Assembly: GCA_040754315.1 (NCBI GenBank)
Contig: JBFMCS010000011.1
Location: 1-43,147 of the forward strand
From: Bacillota bacterium
Lineage (GTDB): Bacteria; Bacillota; Sulfobacillia; DUSP01; JBFMCS01
Length of the DNA stretch: 43,147 nucleotides
Reading direction: 5' to 3'
A model generated the notes under the pieces. That model was not told where the DNA came from and did not search any database. It was given only the letters and a program-made list of their open reading frames with translations. The position numbers and the translations under genes were made by a program. Positions 16,480 to 25,700 of this stretch are shown piece after piece (positions within the stretch are counted from its first letter, which is position 1; each line of letters starts with the position of its first letter).

Positions 16480-16508
16480 AGTCTACGACACAGTTGGCTA
16501 TATGTAAA
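16480..16508 (-). promoter_or_regulatory. Possible promoter for the recombinase-like gene
   Basis: On the minus strand TTTACA (16508-16503) and TAGACT (16485-16480) are 17 bp apart, about 22 bases before the start codon at 16458. GTAGTCTAC, a small dyad at the -10, could be an autoregulatory site. Confidence 0.4.
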
Positions 16509-16660
16509 GACGGCACTCTTGGGAACCGCAGGCAAAACTCAGGCTGCCACCACGAAAAGCTCCATTTCAGCCAGGAGGAAAACCTTTCTAGGCTGTCGAA
16601 GGTCCTAGGACGCATGGGCTAGAACCGCCAATTGCCGCTTTATTAGAAGGGAGGGGCAAC

Positions 16661-17908
16661 ATGCCGAATCCTGGGGATGAGGTGCTTAGGAAGTTCGAAG
16701 CATACATGAACCCTGGGCTTGCCCGCGTATATAGGTTGATGGGACTTGACACCGCCGAGGTTGAGGCGAACGGTTCGAGGATCCTGGATTCCGCGGGCCA
16801 CGAGTACCTGGACTTCGCTGGTGGCTACGGAGTGTTCAGCCACGGTCACCGCCATCCCAAGGTGGTTGAGGCGGTCCGGGCTCAGCTGGACCGGATGCCG
16901 CTCTCCAGCCGCCTGCTTCCCAGCCAGCCAGCGACTGAGCTGGCTGAAGCCTTGGCCGAGATTACACCTGGGGGATTACGCTACTCCTTCTTCTGCAACT
17001 CCGGTGCCGAGGCTGTGGAGGGGTGCATCAAGACGGCCCGTCTAGCCACTGGCAGGACGGGCCTGGTAGGGGCGATAGGGGGATTTCACGGTAAGACCAT
17101 GGGCAGTCTGAGTGTGAGCGGGAGAGATCTGTATAAGAAGCCTTTCGAACCTCTCGTTCCTGGGGTCACACACGTTTCCTTCGGGGACGCGGAGGCCTTG
17201 GACCGGGCGGTGGGGGAGAACACTGCCGGGGTTATTCTCGAACCCATCCAGGGCGAAGGGGGGGTGCTTGTCCCGCCCGACGACTACCTTCCGCGAGCCC
17301 GGGAGATATGCTCGCGCAAGGGCGCCCTTCTCATCATCGATGAAGTGCAGACGGGCTTGGGCCGGACGGGACGAATGTTCGCTGTTGAGCACTATGGAGT
17401 GGAGCCGGACCTTATGGCGCTCTCCAAGGCCCTGGGGGGCGGTGTTATGCCCCTAGGGGGATTCATGGGTACGCCACAGGCATGGGAGCCGTGGGAATCC
17501 AACCCCCTTCTGCACACCTCAACCTTCGGGGGAAACCCCTTGGCATGCGCTGCTGGCCTTGCTGCCGTCAGGGTGGCCGTGGAGGAGGATCTGCCGGGCC
17601 AGGCCCAGGAGAAAGGGGAATACGCCCTGGGTGTACTCGGGGGATTTGCCGCTGAGTACGAGGAAATCATCGAACAGGTGAGGGGCAAGGGACTCCTCAT
17701 CGGGGTCCAGTTCCGCTCGGAAGGGATCGGCGGGATGGTTATGGCCGAGGTGTTCTCCAGGGGGCTCCTGGCGGTCTACACCCTTAACAACCCCAAGGTC
17801 ATCCGGATCGAACCCCCGTTGACGATACCCCGGCCGGACCTGGACAGGGGGCTTGAGATACTCCAGGAAAGCCTCAAGGTGGTCAAGGAAATGGCAAGGG
17901 AACTCTGA
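16661..17908 (+). CDS. Class III PLP aminotransferase (putrescine/ornithine-type)
   Basis: The product is 415 residues, typical of the class III (omega) family. Visible motifs are NSGAEAVEGCIKTAR (about 113-127) for the cofactor phosphate, GFHGKTMGSLS, DEVQTGLGRTG with the PLP-binding Asp227, and LSKALGGG with the Schiff-base Lys256. The family transfers the amino group from the omega-carbon of diamines or omega-amino acids to a keto acid. The sequence feels closest to putrescine or acetylornithine aminotransferases, but substrate cannot be fixed. An SRPBCC gene starts 15 bases after the stop. ATG start with GGGAGGGG SD. Confidence 0.9.
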   Translation: MPNPGDEVLRKFEAYMNPGLARVYRLMGLDTAEVEANGSRILDSAGHEYLDFAGGYGVFSHGHRHPKVVEAVRAQLDRMPLSSRLLPSQPATELAEALAEITPGGLRYSFFCNSGAEAVEGCIKTARLATGRTGLVGAIGGFHGKTMGSLSVSGRDLYKKPFEPLVPGVTHVSFGDAEALDRAVGENTAGVILEPIQGEGGVLVPPDDYLPRAREICSRKGALLIIDEVQTGLGRTGRMFAVEHYGVEPDLMALSKALGGGVMPLGGFMGTPQAWEPWESNPLLHTSTFGGNPLACAAGLAAVRVAVEEDLPGQAQEKGEYALGVLGGFAAEYEEIIEQVRGKGLLIGVQFRSEGIGGMVMAEVFSRGLLAVYTLNNPKVIRIEPPLTIPRPDLDRGLEILQESLKVVKEMAREL

Positions 17909-17923
17909 AGGGAGTGAGACCAG

Positions 17924-18367
17924 TTGCCCAAGGTGGAGGTCCACGATACCCTCAGTGTTGATGTGCGCCGGGCCTATGAGGTCACTAGGGAGGGATACAG
18001 GTCTGGCAAGTTCGGGGGTACGTCCAATATTCGTTCCGTTACTGTACTGGAGGAGGGAGAGGACTACTCCGTTACTGAATGGGATGTCGTCCTGCAGGGA
18101 AAGGCCATTAAATGGTCCGAGAGGGATACCTATGACGATGAGCGAATGACCATAGAGTTTGATCAGGTAAAGGGCGACCTGGCGAAGATGTCCGGGGCCT
18201 GCGTCTTCACTGAGGTCCCTGAAGGAACCCTAGTGACCCTTTGGGTGGAGTTCGATTTCGGCATCCCGATGCTGTCCACCCTCTTAAACCCCATAGCTGT
18301 GGTGGCCCTGAGGAAGAACCTCACGGAAATGCTGGATAGGATCAAGAGCTGGCTCCGGGAGGGTTGA
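17924..18367 (+). CDS. SRPBCC / polyketide cyclase-like lipid-binding family protein
   Basis: The product is 147 residues, beginning with VEVHDTLSVDVRRAYEVTRE. The mixed beta-strands and final amphipathic helix (ALRKNLTEMLDRIKSWL) are typical of START/SRPBCC proteins, which bind hydrophobic ligands in a central cavity; relatives include COQ10/RatA-like proteins. It starts at TTG with GAAGGGAG upstream, 15 bases after the aminotransferase, so the two probably form an operon. A strong terminator follows. The ligand is unknown. Confidence 0.75.
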   Translation: MPKVEVHDTLSVDVRRAYEVTREGYRSGKFGGTSNIRSVTVLEEGEDYSVTEWDVVLQGKAIKWSERDTYDDERMTIEFDQVKGDLAKMSGACVFTEVPEGTLVTLWVEFDFGIPMLSTLLNPIAVVALRKNLTEMLDRIKSWLREG

Positions 18368-18381
18368 CAGGGTTATCCTGG

Positions 18382-18417
18382 CCCGGCGCCAGCTGGTGCC
18401 GGGTCTTCTTCGTTCTT
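18382..18417 (+). terminator. Terminator after the SRPBCC gene
   Basis: CCCGGCGCC (18382-18390) pairs with GGTGCCGGG (18395-18403) around AGCT, followed by the T-rich TCTTCTTCGTTCTT. Confidence 0.85.
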
Positions 18418-18505
18418 GCGCTCCCTGTGTCGCCGTCCAGGTATGGAAGTCCAAACCAAAGGGGATATTCTTACCTGAGACGGCAAGGGGGGACGTCCGC
18501 TGAGA

Positions 18506-19636
18506 GTGCTTCAGGTGATGCGCCCCGCCGGGGGCGGCATGTTACGACAGGTTTCCGCGCTCTTCGGTTCTCTCACTTATCTTGGAGCCCACATCGAGGT
18601 AGCGGGCCCTCCCATGTGGGAAGGCCCCGCCAGGGACCTCGGTCTAGTCTACCACCCTGTGCCCATAAGTGACGGCTGGAACCCTCGGGATGATGGCCGC
18701 TCTCTGGTGGACCTCGCGAGGATAAGCGGGGGGCGGCGCCCCAACATCATTCATGTTCACGGCGCCAAGGCCGCCCTCTTGTCCCGGCTGGCTGTGGCCC
18801 TCGGGCCGCCGCCCCGGGTTGTCTACACACTCCACGGCTTCCTGGTGAGGCCTGCAATGCCCTCTTGGCAGAGGGTTGCCTATCCAGCTGGTGAAAGACT
18901 CCTGGCCCCACTGACCTCCGCCTACATAGCCGTATCCCAGTCGGTAATGGATGACTTCATAGAGCAGGCAGGAGTTCGGCCAGAGAGGATCCGGGTGGTT
19001 AGAAACGGGATCAGCCAGCTGGTCGTGCCGCAGACTGCGGTGGAGGACCTCCGGAGGCACCTGGGGCTAGGTAACGCCCTAGTCACTGGAGTCGTAGGAA
19101 GGCTCGCGAGGGAAAAGGGGATAGACCTGTTTCTGCGGGCAGCATCCCTGTTAAGGGGCAGACACCCCGACTGGCGCTTCCTGGTAGCCGGCGGTGGCCC
19201 CCTGCGGTGCGAGCTGGAGGGGATAGCGGTCACACTTGGGCTCAGTGACACTGTAATATTCACGGGGGAGGTACGAGATCCGGAAACATTCATCGCCGCC
19301 CTGGACGTTCTGGTGGTGCCCTCAGTGAGTGAAGGGCTATCCATGGTTGCCCTGGAGGCCATGAGTCTAGGGAAGCCGGTGGCTGCGGCACGTGTGGGCG
19401 GGATCCCGGAAGTAGTTGACCACGGGTGCACAGGACTACTCTTCTGCCCCGGTGATCCAGAGGAGATGGCGAGGGCCCTGGATGCCCTAGGCTCGGATGC
19501 GGGCCTGCGGCGTCGCATGGGTGAGGCAGGGCGCCTCAAGGCCCGGGAATTCGACCTTACCCTGGCAGCCAAGGCAACGATGGAAGTCTACCAGCAGGTC
19601 CTGGAAGGCGCGCACCCGGGGAGGGGGCCCAGGTGA
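18506..19636 (+). CDS. Glycosyltransferase family 4 protein
   Basis: The product is 376 residues with a GT-B fold. The N-terminal part has VLQVMRPAGGGMLRQV, and IIHVHGAKAALLSRLA lies near residues 80-95. The C-terminal part has VGRLAREKGIDLFLRAA, the donor-binding PSVSEGLSMVALEAMSLGKPV with the EGxxxxxxE pattern, and GIPEVVDHGCTGLL. GT4 enzymes are retaining transferases using nucleotide-activated sugars, here probably for a cell-envelope polymer or glycolipid. The annotated GTG start has weak spacing to GGGGGGA; CTG at 18500 would give the more usual N-terminus (RVLQVM) with better spacing. The stop overlaps the next start by four bases, so the two are translationally coupled. Confidence 0.88.
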   Translation: MLQVMRPAGGGMLRQVSALFGSLTYLGAHIEVAGPPMWEGPARDLGLVYHPVPISDGWNPRDDGRSLVDLARISGGRRPNIIHVHGAKAALLSRLAVALGPPPRVVYTLHGFLVRPAMPSWQRVAYPAGERLLAPLTSAYIAVSQSVMDDFIEQAGVRPERIRVVRNGISQLVVPQTAVEDLRRHLGLGNALVTGVVGRLAREKGIDLFLRAASLLRGRHPDWRFLVAGGGPLRCELEGIAVTLGLSDTVIFTGEVRDPETFIAALDVLVVPSVSEGLSMVALEAMSLGKPVAAARVGGIPEVVDHGCTGLLFCPGDPEEMARALDALGSDAGLRRRMGEAGRLKAREFDLTLAAKATMEVYQQVLEGAHPGRGPR

Positions 19637-21774
19637 AGTTGCTGCTTCTTCTTGCCCTCATCCTTGTGTCACTCCCGGCCGTGGCCGCCCCGGCCCAGCA
19701 CGGGCGCACCCTCATCTTCCTGCTTGACCATGCCTCCTGGGAGGACCTTGAGGCGTCCCCGGGATTTTTTGAGGCAGGCAGCCTCGGGTCGGTCGGCCTG
19801 CTTCACACCGGTTCGGTCTCGAGGTCCGATGGCTACGCCACGCTGGGGGCTGGGAGGAGGGTGCGGGACGCGAGATCCGGCGAGGCCTACCAGGCAACCG
19901 AGATCGTTGAGGGCACGTCTGTATCTCGGGTGTGGCTGCGAAGGGGAGGGCTCACCAGGGGGCCAGGGGCCATCTACAACCTGGGGCTGTGGGGAATGAG
20001 GCGCCAAAGCGCCCTGGAAGCATCCATCGGGGCTCTGGGGCAGGCTCTCTCCGAGGCAGGTGTCGAGGCAAGGATCGCCACCAACCTCGACATCCCTGGG
20101 AGTCCTTGGCGCCCTGCGGTGTCCGTCATCATGGATTCGGAGGGCGTAGTGACGGAGGGCCTTGTCACCCCAGATCTTCTCCTGGAGGAGGACCCATTGT
20201 CCCCCTACGGCCTTCGGGACCGCCTGGAGTCGTATAAGGAGGTCTGGCAGGCGCTGCCCCCAACTGGCGTGGCGGTGCTGGCTCCCGGAGATACCCACAG
20301 GGCGGAGATGTACAGGAAGAACACCAGTGACAGGCAGGCAGACACTCTGCGCCGCGCAGCGGTCGAGAGGTCGTTAAACCTCTTCTATGCTCTCGTCAAG
20401 GACATGGATGCCACCCGTGACCTGGCAATCCTGGCGGTGCCCACGCCCTCCCATGAGGCCACCCAGGCATCGTCAAGCCTCACACCCATCCTTGTCACCG
20501 GGCGAGGGTTCTCGCCGGGCCTCCTGACCTCTCCTAGCACCAGAAGGCCAGGGGTAGTCCTGTCCACCGACATCGCCCCGACAGTCCTTCGCCTCCACGG
20601 GGTGAGAGTGCCGGGGGAAATGACGGGCTGGCCCATGGGATCGGTGCCCCACGCGGATGCCCTGTTGACTATCAGGGAATTGGAGCTAGGGATACTCAAG
20701 AATCACGGGCAGCGGCTAGCGCTCCTCAGGACGTACATAACCGGGCAGATCATCATCTTAACTGCGGGCGCAGTCTGGCTGTTCCGGCCTTTCGGCCGCC
20801 AGGCAGTGATCCAAACCGGCCTCCTAGCCCTCACCCTGGTTCCCCTGGCATTCCTGGTAATCCCCCCCCTGGGGATCCAGGGCGCCCCCGCCTTTGTGGT
20901 TGGGTTCGGTCTTCCAGTAGTGGCTGCACTGGTCCTGGGATGCCTGGGAATACAACGATACCACCAGTATGGTATCCCCGCCGTCTTCACCGCGGCGCTC
21001 CTGGTGGCTGACCAGCTGGGCGGGTTCTCTTGGACAGTGGACACTCCCTTGGGCCACTCTACAGTGGGGGGAGCTAGGTTCTTCGGTCTGGGCAACGAGT
21101 ATGCCGGGCTTCTGATAGGGGCCACGCTGGTGGGACTCACAGCCCTCCTGGGCCCTGTAAAAACCAAACGGCGCACTCTCTTTCTGTTGTCCGCGTTTAT
21201 CATGGTGGCCCTGGCCATGGGATCGCCCGCCCACGGTGCCAACTTCGGTGGGGCACTCAGCGCGACCTTTGCCTTCTCCATCACCTTCCTCTGGCTTTGG
21301 GGCATACGTGCCCACGGTGGAAGGGCCTACCTTCTTGCCCTGGGGGCCGTGGCTGCGGCCCTGGCCTTCCTGGTGGTGGTCGATCTACTGCCAAGCCCTG
21401 AACAACGCTCCCACATTGGCACGGCCGTGGCGCGGCTGGTAGAAGAGGGACCTGGCTATGCGTGGGAGGTCTACTCTGGCAAGATGAACATGAACCTTCG
21501 ACTCATCAGGTACACGATATGGAGCAGGGTGTTCATCACATCGCTGGTATCTCTTGCCATAGCCCTGAGGGTCCCCAGGGGGGTGTTCGCCAAGCTTGCT
21601 GCCAGGCAACCTTCTCTCATGGTGGGCATAAAGGGAGCGACCCTAGGGAGCCTATTTGCCCTGGCAGCCAACGACTCGGGGGTTGTGGCTGCCGCCACCG
21701 CCATGGTCTTCGCATCCACAACTATCCTAGCCCTGGCCATGGACGAGGCCCATGAGCGTCCCAAGGAGAACTAG
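19633..21774 (+). CDS. Alkaline phosphatase-fold extracellular domain with polytopic membrane domain
   Basis: The product is 713 residues. Residues 1-18 form a signal-like hydrophobic segment ending ...AVAA. Residues ~25-330 resemble the alkaline phosphatase/phosphodiesterase superfamily (TLIFLLDHASWEDL, DGYATLGAGRR, VLSTDIAPTVLRLHGV). From about residue 365 onward there are about ten membrane segments, with the motif HSTVGGARFFGLGNEYAGLL and GSPAHGANFGGALSA between helices. The N-terminal domain should lie outside the membrane. The gene overlaps the GT4 gene by four bases (GTGA), so they probably act in one envelope process such as making or modifying a surface glycan or lipid; the reaction is unknown. 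It ends in TAG. Confidence 0.75.
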   Translation: MKLLLLLALILVSLPAVAAPAQHGRTLIFLLDHASWEDLEASPGFFEAGSLGSVGLLHTGSVSRSDGYATLGAGRRVRDARSGEAYQATEIVEGTSVSRVWLRRGGLTRGPGAIYNLGLWGMRRQSALEASIGALGQALSEAGVEARIATNLDIPGSPWRPAVSVIMDSEGVVTEGLVTPDLLLEEDPLSPYGLRDRLESYKEVWQALPPTGVAVLAPGDTHRAEMYRKNTSDRQADTLRRAAVERSLNLFYALVKDMDATRDLAILAVPTPSHEATQASSSLTPILVTGRGFSPGLLTSPSTRRPGVVLSTDIAPTVLRLHGVRVPGEMTGWPMGSVPHADALLTIRELELGILKNHGQRLALLRTYITGQIIILTAGAVWLFRPFGRQAVIQTGLLALTLVPLAFLVIPPLGIQGAPAFVVGFGLPVVAALVLGCLGIQRYHQYGIPAVFTAALLVADQLGGFSWTVDTPLGHSTVGGARFFGLGNEYAGLLIGATLVGLTALLGPVKTKRRTLFLLSAFIMVALAMGSPAHGANFGGALSATFAFSITFLWLWGIRAHGGRAYLLALGAVAAALAFLVVVDLLPSPEQRSHIGTAVARLVEEGPGYAWEVYSGKMNMNLRLIRYTIWSRVFITSLVSLAIALRVPRGVFAKLAARQPSLMVGIKGATLGSLFALAANDSGVVAAATAMVFASTTILALAMDEAHERPKEN

Positions 21775-21784
21775 CATAGGCTCG

Positions 21785-21810
21785 CTGCCGGGCCCCTCGC
21801 CCCCCGGCAG
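21785..21810 (+). terminator. Hairpin after the membrane protein gene
   Basis: CTGCCGGG (21785-21792) pairs with CCCGGCAG (21803-21810), 11 bases after the stop codon. There is no T run, so termination strength is uncertain. Confidence 0.45.
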
Positions 21811-21887
21811 GTGAAACCTTCTCCCTGGTGTTAGGAATGGTCCTCGGGTTAGATGCATGGCTCATTCCTCCTCGTTATGCTAACCGG

Positions 21888-22530
21888 CTATTTCCCCCGG
21901 TCCCAGAAGATCTTCTTCTCACCGCTGCCCTTCCGGGCTTCAGCCATCCTCTTGGCGATGGCGTCCTCTGTCTCCTGACCGCCCCCGCCTCCAGTGGGCG
22001 CAGTCTCTCCAACAGCACCAGGGCCTTCCTGGGCTGCCTTGAAATGCGGCTTGCGCGCGAGAAAGGCTTCCACCAGGTCGGCCATCGTGTGTTGCTTGCC
22101 GTCCTTATCCGCCTTGGGCGAGCTCCTGGCCCGTCAGGGCAAACGCATCGTCCACGTCTACCACGCACCCCGCCTCCGCGGCCGCGAAGGCGCCCTTCAG
22201 GAGCGCCATCTTAGCCCTGGCAGAGGTCTGTTCGAGGGCTTTCTGTCCCTCGGCCTTCAGGGCCGCCAGCGCCTCGGCCGCGTTCTGGGGCAGCGGCGTG
22301 TCATCTTTGAGCCCTAGAGCCTGCCTGGCAGCCTGCTCGTGGGCCCTCAGCCGAGTGCGGTAGCTCGCCGCTTCCTCCCGCAGCGCCCTCACGTAGTCTT
22401 CGGAAAACACTTGGTTCCCAGGCTGCGGACCCGGAGACGGTTGAGGAACAGGCTGTGGCGCCGGCTGTGGATTGGGTGTAGGACTTGGATTGCTGGCATC
22501 GCCGCCCTCCGCGAACAACTGTAAGTCCAT
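21888..22530 (-). pseudogene. Phage head scaffold-like protein, frameshifted
   Basis: Reading on the minus strand from ATG 22530, the protein begins MDLQLFAEGG, a start typical of phage scaffold proteins (GP20/DUF4355-like). A proline/glutamine-rich linker and an acidic helical region follow, stopping at 22105 (QELAQGG). One frame over, the sequence continues immediately as ADKDGKQHTMADLVEAFLARKP to GEKKIFWDRGK at 21888, the usual C-terminal region of scaffold proteins. A single-base frameshift near 22110 therefore splits the gene. Downstream (below 21875) an SD, GAGGAGGAATG, opens a next gene that is cut off by the host hairpin, so the phage module is truncated there. Confidence 0.65.
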
Positions 22531-22718
22531 GAATCTAAGACGCCATTACCCCCGGAGAATTCTCCCAGGGGTGATAAGATCTCCAAGTTCCTGCAGCCTG
22601 GCTAGCCGGAGCCTCAAAGCCGTCCCGCTGGGGGCTCCACCTTCCTTGAAGAGAGAAAAGGCCGCCGGTGGGTGGTACCAGTCACCGTATAGAGCATGTC
22701 GAGCAGCCGGTCCCAGAC

Positions 22719-23417
22719 CTAGAGCTGTGACGCCAGTTGCGCGTCCAAGGTCAGGTACCCGGGAGGTTTGCCCTCGGGCTCAACCGGGATGAACCGTCCG
22801 TCGGGGCTGGTGCGGTATAGCCACTTTCCCGTCACCGGGTCACGTTCGAGTACGGAAGCCGGACCGTACATGGTCGGCGCGGTGTACCGGTCAAATAGCC
22901 GGCCCCACTGGCTCGCCCGGAGGTCCATCTCCGGGTTTCACTGTCTCGATGGTCCTCTAGTCGTTGTGGCCTGTAGCCTCCCTGGCTGAATCGATGTTCC
23001 GGAACGGCTGGACCAGGAACTCGGTCACTCGGGTCAACACCTGATCGGCCGTTACCCCGGGCGGCAGTTCGTGCTCTAGTTCCCTGGCGATCTGGCTGCT
23101 GTACACTTCATAACTGCCGGTAGCGCACCACGCCGCACTAGTGGACCTCCACGGCCACGGTGGTGACGCCGTTCACTGTCGACTCCCGCAACAACACCTG
23201 CGCAGTGGTGTCGTTCGGGTCGCCCGTGACAGACCACGGGATCCACTGGTCCGCAGGGTAGGCCATTATCTGAGTCCCGCGTTCCTCCCGGTACGTGACC
23301 GCCAGGACGCCGTCCCCGGCCACGGACTGCTCGATGACCGCCTTGTGAACCTCGCCGACCAGGTTGCGGGTGAGCCGCTCCAGGGCACTCCTGGTGAAAC
23401 CTTCTTCCCACGGTCAT
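22719..23417 (-). pseudogene. Phage portal-like protein remnant, multiple frameshifts
   Basis: Minus-strand coding is clear but scattered over frames. One piece (about 23410-23138) reads EGFTRSALERLTRNLVG, then AGDGVLAVTYREERGTQI, WIPWSVTGDPNDTTAQVLL and VNGVTTVAVEVH. A second piece holds pieces of LEHELPPGVTADQVL and PFRNIDSARE in another frame. A third (22928-22719) reads MDLRASQWGRLFDRYT to LTLDAQLASQL. The pattern resembles an SPP1-type portal protein, which would fit its position just before a scaffold gene. The N-terminus is missing. Between 22531 and 22718 I see no readable gene. Confidence 0.5.
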
Positions 23418-23476
23418 CTGCGCCCCTTAACAGGGCAATAGCATCACAGGCCGACTACACACACTCTTCCTTAATC

Positions 23477-23504
23477 TTGACAATGCTACCACATCTGCTA
23501 CAAT
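23477..23504 (+). promoter_or_regulatory. Sigma-A promoter for speD
   Basis: A consensus TTGACA (23477-23482), a 16-bp spacer, and TACAAT (23499-23504) lie about 70 bases before speD. This is the strongest promoter match in the window and marks the host boundary of the prophage relic. Confidence 0.8.
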
Positions 23505-23573
23505 CGGTAGTGACCGTCTCGACCCCTAACGGGGCAGGAAACGGAGGGGAGGGGAAAGGGGGCTGATAATGAA

Positions 23574-23954
23574 ATGAAAAGCGCTTTGGGTCGTCATGTG
23601 CTGGCCGAGGTATACCGCTGTGACCCCGAGGTGCTCAACGACCTAGAAGGCGTGAGGGACATCATGGTCGAAGCAGCACTCGCAGCAGGAGCGGATATCA
23701 GGGAGGTTGCCTTTCACAAGTTTAGCCCTCAAGGAGTAAGCGGTGTCGTGGTGATTTCCGAGTCACACTTGGCCGTGCACACGTGGCCCGAACTGGGGTA
23801 TGCCGCCGTGGACATCTTCACCTGCGGCGACAAGGTGGACCCGTGGCATGCGTGTGATTACATTGTCGGCGCCTTCAAGGCGGGGACCATCACGGCCTCA
23901 GAAATGAAGCGCGGCATGTTCGAAACGGTCGAGGGCCGCGTGGCAGCAGGATGA
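23574..23954 (+). CDS. speD: S-adenosylmethionine decarboxylase proenzyme
   Basis: The product is 126 residues, the length of the small bacterial/archaeal SpeD class. It contains the self-cleavage motif VISESHLAVHTWPE. Processing between Glu63 and Ser64 would convert Ser64 to the pyruvoyl cofactor. The other processing and catalytic residues, His69 and Cys84 (DIFTCG), are present. The enzyme makes decarboxylated AdoMet, the aminopropyl donor for spermidine synthesis. No spermidine synthase gene is adjacent. It has its own promoter; a hairpin follows. Confidence 0.93.
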   Translation: MKSALGRHVLAEVYRCDPEVLNDLEGVRDIMVEAALAAGADIREVAFHKFSPQGVSGVVVISESHLAVHTWPELGYAAVDIFTCGDKVDPWHACDYIVGAFKAGTITASEMKRGMFETVEGRVAAG

Positions 23955-24015
23955 ACTAGGCAGGTGATTTATATTCTTAAGGATAACCTAGAAACGGATA
24001 AGGCTGACCTATGAT

Positions 24016-24054
24016 GCCCTACGGTGATGAGAGGAATACCAAGCACCGTAGGGC
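24016..24054 (+). terminator. Inverted repeat after speD
   Basis: A perfect 11-bp stem GCCCTACGGTG (24016-24026) pairs with 24044-24054 across a 17-base loop, followed by TCATTCTTG. It probably terminates speD, though the weak T run also allows a role in the M42 leader. Confidence 0.55.
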
Positions 24055-24087
24055 TCATTCTTGACACCAATTCGGGGGGGGATGAAC

Positions 24088-25158
24088 ATGGCACCAGACA
24101 CCAGGCTGTTGCGGGAGTTGTCCGAAGCAGACGGGGTGCCAGCCTTCGAACACGAGGTTCGGACGATCCTCAGGGCGCACATGGAGCCCCTGGGTACCAT
24201 AGAGCACGACCGCTTGGGCAGTATCATTGTAAAGAAAAGAGGCAGCGCTGACCGCCCCTCAGTGATGCTAGCAGCTCACATGGACGAGGTAGGCCTCATT
24301 GTTCGCTCTATAACGGACAAGGGTTTTCTCCGCTTCCAACCCTTGGGCGGCTGGTGGGACCCGGTTATCGTGGCCCAGCCCGTGGTGGTGAAGACCAGGG
24401 CCGGGGGCGTGCCTGGAGTCATCGGCTCCAAACCGCCACACATCCTCACAGAGGAGGAACGGAAGAAGTTCCCGGAGAAGAAAGAGATGTTCATTGACGT
24501 GGGAGCCTCCAGCTCGGAGGACGCCAAGGCCATGGGCATCATGCCAGGAGACCCCATAGTCGTGAAGGGCTCCTTCGTCTCGATGGCTGGCGGCAACCTG
24601 CTAATGGGGAAGGCCTGGGATGACCGGGTCGGGTGCGCTGCCATGGTCGAGGCGATTCGAGCACTCAAGGATGTGGATCACCCCAATACGGTCTACGCAG
24701 CAGGCACCGTACAGGAGGAAGTGGGGCTCCGGGGGGCTCGCACCAGTGCCTGGGTGATCAAGCCGGATGTTTGCCTTGCCCTGGAGGTAGCCATCGCTGC
24801 CGATACCCCTGGACTCCGCGACTTCGAAGCAGGCGCTTCCGTCTCTTGCGGCCCTGTCATCTTCACCAGTGATGGCAGCATGATACCGAACCCCCGCTTG
24901 AGAGACCTTGTGGTTAGGGCGGCCGAGGAGGACCGCATACCATACCAATTTGACTCCATGGCAGGGGGAGGAACAGATGCTGGCCAGATCCACATGAGCT
25001 TCACAGGCGTTCCCAGCCTGGTGCTGGGAATACCAACCAGGTACATTCACAGCCCCAACTCCATCTTCAGCCTCCAGGATTACCAGCACATGGTAGACCT
25101 GATTGTCTCTGTCGTGAGGAGACTTGATGAAGGTGCCGTGGCGTCGCTAGTGCCTTGA
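24088..25158 (+). CDS. M42-family (glutamyl) aminopeptidase / cellulase M-like
   Basis: The product is 356 residues, matching M42 dinuclear metallopeptidases. The metal and catalytic pattern is visible: AAHMDEVG (first His and Asp), DDRVGCA (bridging Asp), TVQEEVGLRG (catalytic and metal Glu), LALEVA-AADTP in place of the next Asp region, and RYIHSPNSI with the last His. These enzymes form cytosolic tetrahedral dodecamers that trim peptides from the N-terminus. The frame extends to TTG 24061, but the G-rich SD (24074-24081) lies within it. ATG 24088 has the best spacing; ATG 24082 is possible. ndk starts 20 bases after the stop. Confidence 0.92.
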   Translation: MAPDTRLLRELSEADGVPAFEHEVRTILRAHMEPLGTIEHDRLGSIIVKKRGSADRPSVMLAAHMDEVGLIVRSITDKGFLRFQPLGGWWDPVIVAQPVVVKTRAGGVPGVIGSKPPHILTEEERKKFPEKKEMFIDVGASSSEDAKAMGIMPGDPIVVKGSFVSMAGGNLLMGKAWDDRVGCAAMVEAIRALKDVDHPNTVYAAGTVQEEVGLRGARTSAWVIKPDVCLALEVAIAADTPGLRDFEAGASVSCGPVIFTSDGSMIPNPRLRDLVVRAAEEDRIPYQFDSMAGGGTDAGQIHMSFTGVPSLVLGIPTRYIHSPNSIFSLQDYQHMVDLIVSVVRRLDEGAVASLVP

Positions 25159-25177
25159 CCGGGAAGGAGGACACTCT

Positions 25178-25630
25178 ATGGAAAGAAGCCTGGTATTGAT
25201 CAAACCTGATGGGATACAGCGTCTCCTGGTTGGGGAGGTGATTTCCAGGCTTGAGCGCAAGGGATTAAGGTTGCTGGGTATGAAACTCATGCTTGTACCA
25301 GAGTCCCTGGCCCGCGAGCACTACCGCCAGCACGAGGGCAAGGGCTTCTTTAGAGGGCTCATCTCCTACATTACCTCCTCACCAGTGGTGGCAATGGTGT
25401 GGGAGGGCCCCAGGGCCATTGGTGTAATACGAGACCTCACCGGCGCCACTGACCCTAGCAAGGCACAGCCCGGTACAATACGGGGGGACTATGGGCTAGA
25501 TGTGAGCTTCAATATGGTGCACGCCTCCGATAGCGCCGAGTCTGCCCTCCGCGAGGTAGCCCTGTTCTTTCCCCCAGGGGAAGTCATTGAGTACAGAAGG
25601 TCCGTTGACGAGTGGCTCTGGGTACTTTAG
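25178..25630 (+). CDS. ndk: Nucleoside diphosphate kinase
   Basis: The product is 150 residues, with SLVLIKPDGIQR at the N-terminus and the phosphate-accepting His115 in FNMVHASDSAESA. The enzyme moves the gamma-phosphate from ATP to nucleoside diphosphates. The SD GGAAGGAGG stands before ATG. It ends in TAG. It overlaps no other convincing gene; the DUF72 frame reaches into its 3' end, but a better start for DUF72 lies beyond the stop. Confidence 0.97.
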   Translation: MERSLVLIKPDGIQRLLVGEVISRLERKGLRLLGMKLMLVPESLAREHYRQHEGKGFFRGLISYITSSPVVAMVWEGPRAIGVIRDLTGATDPSKAQPGTIRGDYGLDVSFNMVHASDSAESALREVALFFPPGEVIEYRRSVDEWLWVL

Positions 25631-25700
25631 GCTGACTGAGGCCGCCCTGGAGCCCCGCCTGGCCCTAACCGGCAGCCCTTCGTTAAGCGGGGTGCCCCAA

